A stretch of 64,000 bases of DNA from contig JACKKD010000003.1 of assembly GCA_020637675.1 (NCBI GenBank), positions 682,001 through 746,000 of the forward strand, in the 5' to 3' direction. Below, one piece after another: positions 60,560-64,000 of the stretch; position 1 is the first letter of the stretch, and each line of letters begins with the position of its first letter. Origin of the DNA: Paracoccaceae bacterium. Its GTDB lineage: Bacteria > Pseudomonadota > Alphaproteobacteria > Rhodobacterales > Rhodobacteraceae. The position numbers and the translations under genes were made by a program. A model generated the notes under the pieces. The model did no database searches. It worked only from the letters and a program-made list of their open reading frames with translations, and was not told where the DNA came from.

Positions 60560-61275
60560 CTGGCTGGACTTCTGTCCTTCCGGTCGCGGGGCATCCTGCC
60601 CATGGTTCCCTTCTACCGTTGCTACATCGCCGAAATCTCCATGTCAGAGCTCAGGTCCGACCGGACGATCGCGGCCGGCGCGCAGCGCCAGCTTGTCGTT
60701 TCCGCGGAGTTCTTCGCGCTGGGCGTTAGCACGATCTTCGGTCTCCTCGGGCTCGGTGCCACGGCGGCAGGGCAAGCATTCCGGACCTGGAGGGAGGAAC
60801 TCGCCTACGTCCCGGCCGCGGTGAATTTCATCTTCGGCCGGCATTTCCTCGGCATCCTGCGCACCCGTTCCTGATGCGGGAGGTGCGGCTGCAAGTGCGG
60901 TCGGACCCCACGACGACGCTTGGCACCTATGCCATGGGCCTCGCCTTCTGTGTCGGCTGGATCGCCTGCGTGGGCCGGTGCTGGTCTCGATCCTCATGAT
61001 CGCCTCGCAGCAGGAGAACTCGGCCGCGGGACCGGGTTCGTGCTGACCTACGGGCTCGGCATGACGTCACCCTTCGCGCTGGCGGCGGTCCGCGCCCGGC
61101 CGTTCCTTGGCTGGATGAACCGCAACCGGAAGTACCTCGTGCATGTGGAGAAGGTCATGGGCGCGATGCTGGTTCTCCTCGCGGTGCCGGTTGTCTCCGG
61201 ATCGGTCAACGCGATCGCCGATTTCATGATCCGTCACATGCCCTGGACGACCAGGTCCACCCGAATTCGCTCGGA
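60560..61275 (+). pseudogene. Remnant of soxV (CcdA-family membrane protein)
   Basis: The family's sequence can be followed through more than one frame: LAGLLSFRSRGILPMVPFYR, then VSAEFFALGVSTIFGLLGLG, a stop at 60872-60874, then in another frame TTTLGTYAMGLAFCVGWIAC, and later VHVEKVMGAMLVLLAVPVVS. SoxV passes reducing power across the membrane to SoxW/SoxS. The first catalytic cysteine is lost (SFRSRG in place of SF-x-SPC). It is transcribed divergently from soxS, as in working sox clusters, but cannot make a functional protein. Confidence 0.75.
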
Positions 61276-61735
61276 GGAAGGAGAATGCCCCGCTTGCCCC
61301 GCAAGCCTCGCAGTGCCGGCCTTCGAAGGCAACATGTGGGTGAAGTGGCCGCGCCGGATCGGGGTGTACGATCAGGAGATCGAAAGCCGCGAGGCGACGT
61401 TGAACTACGCCAACCGGATGCCCGATGGCCGCGCCTGGAAATGGACCTGGGTGATGGAAGCGAAGTGGGTCCTCACGTCTCCGAGGCCGCAGGCGCCGAC
61501 CTGTCATTCCAAGGGCCCTCTGCTGATCACCGACCTGGCCCTGATCTGCTACCCGATGACGGACCACCCGGGCGGGCGTGTCCGGTCCACAAGGCGGGAA
61601 CCCGGTTTCCACGGTGTCTTCGTTACCGACCGGGAGGGGCAGGTCGCGGTCGGCTACCGCAACCTCCCCGACGGGCCGAAGCGGGAAGTGCAGGCGCTCC
61701 TCGACGAGATTGCACGCGAGGCGGCGGGGCTGTAG
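61276..61735 (+). other. Unassigned frame after the soxV remnant, probably decayed
   Basis: A strong site, GGAGGAAGGAG, precedes ATG 61285, but protein-like sequence lies in another frame (IGVYDQEIESREATLNYANR, then HGVFVTDREGQVAVGYRN, ending GL at 61735). In a sox cluster soxW would be expected here, but I cannot confirm thioredoxin motifs. I read it as a frameshifted gene of unknown family. Confidence 0.35.
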
Positions 61736-61778
61736 CCGGCGGATGGACAGACCGGCGCGCCTCGCCTATTGCGGGGCG

Positions 61779-62042
61779 ATGGACTTTGACGAGGAAATCG
61801 ACGCCGCGGGGCTTCTCTGCCCGCTGCCGGTGCTGAAGGCGCGCAAGCGGCTTCTGACGATGCAGCCGGGTGCCGTGCTGAGGCTCGTCGCCACCGATCC
61901 GGCTGCGGTGATCGACGTGCCGCACTTCTGCGCCGAGGCCGGACACGAATTCCTCGGGGCCACCGTGGAGGGCGCGGCACAAGCCTATCTGATCCGCCGT
62001 GGTCGAGACGGGGCCGCGAGGGGGCTCAGCCCGCGAGGGTGA
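61779..62042 (+). CDS. TusA-family sulfurtransferase
   Basis: 87 residues, two-layer TusA fold, with the active-site motif GLLCPLPVLKARKRL. The CPxP cysteine carries a persulfide that is passed to partners in thiolation or sulfur metabolism. The start is ATG 61779; an in-frame ATG at 61743 would add 12 residues. The 3' end overlaps the end of mobA, which runs the other way, by 17 bp. Confidence 0.85.
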   Translation: MDFDEEIDAAGLLCPLPVLKARKRLLTMQPGAVLRLVATDPAAVIDVPHFCAEAGHEFLGATVEGAAQAYLIRRGRDGAARGLSPRG

Positions 62043-62640
62043 CGAGCCGCTCCGCCGTGGCAAGGTCCTCGGGCGTGTTGACGTTGAAGAAGGGGTCGAC
62101 CGGGTCTGCCGGAAAGCACGCCCTGCCGGCGCCGGCGACCGTCGCCCAGACCCCGACGCGACGTTCGCCCTCGGCCAGCATTTCCGCAAGCCGATCCCTC
62201 AGCGCGACTGGCCAGAGTCCGAACGTCGGATGTGCGCGCACCCGCCCTGCCTCGTCCGGCCCTTCGGCCACGGCCCCGCCACCGGTCGCCGCGGTGGCGA
62301 GACGCGCGACGAGATCGCGCGGCAGGAAGGGGGTGTCGGACGCCGCGGTGACGACCACCCCGGCCCCGTGCCCGGCCGCCCAGTCCATTGCCGCGAGGAT
62401 GCCGGCGAGCGGCCCGGGTTGCCCCGGCACCGGATCGGCCAGCACCGGCAGGCCGAAGTCCGCGAAGCGCGCAGGATCGCCGTTCGCGTTGATGGCAAGA
62501 GCGCCGCACTGCGGGGCAAGGCGGGCGATGACGTGGTCGATGACGCGACCGGAGCCGAGCGGCAGGAGGCCCTTGTCGCCTCCGCCCATCCGCCGCGCCT
62601 GACCGCCAGCAAGGATCACGCAGGGTGGATCAGTGGGCAT
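62026..62640 (-). CDS. mobA: Molybdenum cofactor guanylyltransferase MobA
   Basis: 204 residues with the nucleotide-binding N-terminus LAGGQARRMGGGDKGLLPLG and SDTPFLP, and the C-terminal FNVNTPEDL. It joins GMP to molybdopterin to make the guanine-dinucleotide form used by many oxidoreductases. ATG 62640 overlaps the end of the acetyltransferase gene by 11 bp, so the two are probably coupled. Confidence 0.9.
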   Translation of the reverse strand: MPTDPPCVILAGGQARRMGGGDKGLLPLGSGRVIDHVIARLAPQCGALAINANGDPARFADFGLPVLADPVPGQPGPLAGILAAMDWAAGHGAGVVVTAASDTPFLPRDLVARLATAATGGGAVAEGPDEAGRVRAHPTFGLWPVALRDRLAEMLAEGERRVGVWATVAGAGRACFPADPVDPFFNVNTPEDLATAERLVTLAG

Positions 62641-63088
62641 CGGGGTTCTCGCGGAAGGCGCGCTCGCGCTCGGGGTCGAGCCATTTCTGCAGGACGGCCA
62701 CCGCGTTCTCCTCGTACCCGAGGTGCTCGTAGAAACCCATGACGGGCGCGTTCGAGCGGCGGACGAGAAGCTGGAGCTTGGTGTGCCCGTGCGCCCGCGC
62801 CCAGTCCTCCGCTGCCGCCATGGCCCTGCTGCCCCAGCCTTCGCCGCGCCGCGCCGGATCGGCGCAGAGGTAATAGACCCAGGCGCGGTGGCCGCCGTCC
62901 TCGACCACGACGCTCGCAACCGGGACGCCATCCGCGCAGGCGACCAGAAGCGCCGACTTCGGGTTGGCGCGGATCGCCTCGATGTCCGCGCGCGGCTGGT
63001 TCCAGGGCCGCGTCATGCCGGCGCGGTCCCAGAGCGCGATGACCGCGTCGATCTCGTCCTCGCCCAGGGGGCGGAATCCGTGCGTCAT
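62630..63088 (-). CDS. GNAT-family N-acetyltransferase
   Basis: 152 residues with a GNAT acetyl-CoA loop ARRGEGWGSRAMAAAEDWAR and the later NAPVMGFYEHLGY strand. It resembles YpeA-type acetyltransferases. Acceptor not known. It is cotranscribed with mobA on the minus strand; the 3' end overlaps mobA's start. Confidence 0.85.
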   Translation of the reverse strand: MTHGFRPLGEDEIDAVIALWDRAGMTRPWNQPRADIEAIRANPKSALLVACADGVPVASVVVEDGGHRAWVYYLCADPARRGEGWGSRAMAAAEDWARAHGHTKLQLLVRRSNAPVMGFYEHLGYEENAVAVLQKWLDPERERAFRENPDAH

Positions 63089-63163
63089 CGTGCCCTTCCA
63101 TACGGCTTTGCGACCTGGCCGGCATCCTGTATTCCGAAGGGGACGGATTCAAGGGGAGGGGCC

Positions 63164-63673
63164 ATGCTCGGCTACATCATCGCGGAGGCCGGAGCCGACC
63201 GCTGCCTGGCCGATCTCGCGCGTCGGCTGGATGACGCGGGCATCGCCTTCGCCGGCGCGATCCAGCGCAACACCGCCCGCAGCGACGGCCAGCCCGACGA
63301 CATGGACCTGCGGGTCATCGGCACCGACCGCGTGATCCGCATCAGCCAGTCGCTCGGCCCCGGCTCCGCCGGCTGCCGGCTCAATGCCGCATCGCTCGAG
63401 GAGGCGGCGGGGCTGGTGGCGGCCGCGCTCGACACCGGTGCGCCGAGGGTGCTGCTGCTCAACCGCTTCGGACGGCAGGAGGCCGAGGGCCGCGGCTTCC
63501 GCCCGCTGATCGGCCGGGCGCTGGGCGAGGGCGTGGCGGTGCTGACGGCGGTGGGTGCGGAATACGCCGAAGCCTTTCACGCCTTCGCCGGCGATATGGG
63601 CGAATGCCTGCCCGCCGATGCCGCGCGGCTGTTCGACTGGTGCCGCGAAGCGGTCGCCGTCACCCCGGACTGA
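63164..63673 (+). CDS. DUF2478 protein
   Basis: 169 residues matching the style of DUF2478 proteins, small NTPase-like proteins often found beside molybdenum uptake or cofactor genes, which fits the neighbouring mobA. Features are GYIIAEAGADRC at the start and LLLNRFGRQEAEGRGFRPLI. The start ATG 63164 follows AAGGGGAGGGG. No biochemical role is established. Confidence 0.8.
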   Translation: MLGYIIAEAGADRCLADLARRLDDAGIAFAGAIQRNTARSDGQPDDMDLRVIGTDRVIRISQSLGPGSAGCRLNAASLEEAAGLVAAALDTGAPRVLLLNRFGRQEAEGRGFRPLIGRALGEGVAVLTAVGAEYAEAFHAFAGDMGECLPADAARLFDWCREAVAVTPD

Positions 63674-63692
63674 TCCCGAACCGGACCCCGGG

Positions 63693-63833
63693 ATGACCGA
63701 CGTCGAGATTCTGTTCGCCCTTGCGCTGTGGTCCTCGCCCGCGCTCATCGCGCTGGTCTGGGCGCGCCTTTCCGCGGTGGCTTGGTCGAAACGGCTGCTG
63801 AAGCGCAGCGGCTGGACATTCCTCGTGGGCTGA
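63693..63833 (+). CDS. Very small membrane protein, unknown
   Basis: 46 residues: one hydrophobic helix (VEILFALALWSSPALIALVW) with a basic tail. It starts at ATG 63693, 19 bp after the DUF2478 gene. I cannot name it; its reality rests on position, start and the terminator that follows. Confidence 0.5.
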   Translation: MTDVEILFALALWSSPALIALVWARLSAVAWSKRLLKRSGWTFLVG

Positions 63834-63865
63834 GAGGTCTACAGGGGGAACACGCAACACGGGCG

Positions 63866-63889
63866 GGGCGAGGCAGTGCCTCGCCCTTT
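63866..63889. terminator. Stem-loop terminator between converging genes
   Basis: GGGCGAGG-CAGTG-CCTCGCCC is an 8-bp perfect stem with a 5-nt loop, followed by TTT. It separates the plus-strand small gene from the minus-strand adenine deaminase and could serve both. Confidence 0.65.
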
Positions 63890-63915
63890 CCCGCCCGATC
63901 CCGCCGTCCCGACCG

Positions 63916-64000
63916 CTACCCCGCGATGATCTCGAACCTTTCCACGTCGACCATGCCGCGGTCGGTGATCTTCAGCGCCGGGATCACCGGCAGGGCGAGG
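63916..64000 (-). CDS. Adenine deaminase, C-terminal end (partial)
   Basis: Only the last 27 codons lie in the window: LALPVIPALKITDRGMVDVE then RFEIIAG and a TAG at 63916-63918. The ALPVIP-x-L-x-(I/L)TD-x-G-(M/L)VDV ending is that of adenine deaminases (amidohydrolases converting adenine to hypoxanthine). The rest lies right of the window. Confidence 0.7.
   Translation of the reverse strand, partial: LALPVIPALKITDRGMVDVERFEIIAG

Noticed and set aside
1..64000. tRNA, rRNA, CRISPR arrays, complete insertion sequences or integrase genes
   Set aside because: None could be recognised in either strand. The remnant-rich regions show decay, not transposon ends.

Overview
The window is about two-thirds G+C, with short gaps, many ATGA stop/start overlaps and gene families typical of an alphaproteobacterium. 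The quinohemoprotein amine dehydrogenase cluster, the SqrR-like ArsR regulator with soxS, and the DUF2478/mobA pair together suggest the order Rhodobacterales (Rhodobacter/Paracoccus/Defluviimonas relatives). This placement is inferred from gene content. I saw no rRNA, tRNA, CRISPR array or complete insertion sequence.

Layout. 1-2166: a fused membrane/spermidine-synthase-like protein, open at the left edge. 2175-3595: a gene graveyard with a CbbR-type LysR remnant and an SMP-30/gluconolactonase remnant. 3706-9840: two acyl-CoA synthetases, an aldehyde dehydrogenase and an AraC regulator. 9866-19858: a complete quinohemoprotein amine dehydrogenase (QHNDH) cluster: qhpG on the minus strand, qhpA-D-C-B-E-F on the plus strand, qhpR on the minus strand and a cytochrome b561-like gene. 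Read together, 3706-19858 looks like an amine catabolic island: amine to aldehyde (QHNDH), aldehyde to acid (ALDH), acid to acyl-CoA (two ligases).

20033-20242 is the C-terminal remnant of a CbbX-like AAA protein. Directly after it, 20262-28955 holds the most unusual part: a four-gene, co-oriented cassette behind an AT-rich sigma70-like promoter. It encodes a subtilisin-fold protein whose nucleophile position is Thr, a trypsin-like protease with an extra C-terminal region, a 1061-residue STAND-type NTPase, and a fusion of a trypsin-like protease with a DRGH (NUC1) nuclease. I read it as a candidate proteolysis-triggered conflict or antiphage system.

28962-38990 is a minus-strand Tad/Flp pilus locus (flp, cpaB, tadG-like, two tadE-like genes, tadZ, tadA, tadB, tadC, a LuxR regulator, cpaA) with no secretin in the window. 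39203-44366 is an RND efflux operon with two adaptors. 44626-49281 is a polar amino-acid type ABC transporter followed by a purine nucleoside phosphorylase and an MTA/SAH-deaminase-like amidohydrolase. 49491-55034 encodes a membrane-anchored protein of unknown role, a small exported protein, two glycosyltransferases and a small unknown. 55124-57165 is a histidine kinase/NarL-type regulator pair, followed on the other strand by two paralogous acidic exported proteins (57190-58413).

58599-61735 is a decaying sulfur-oxidation segment: a broken YeeE/YedE transporter, an intact thiol-type ArsR repressor and soxS, a broken soxV (CcdA family), and an unassigned frame. 61779-63833 has a TusA-like protein, mobA, a GNAT acetyltransferase, a DUF2478 protein and a tiny membrane protein. 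The last bases are the C-terminus of an adenine deaminase on the minus strand, behind a shared terminator. The cbbR, cbbX, soxV and YeeE remnants together suggest an ancestor that lost lithoautotrophic functions.
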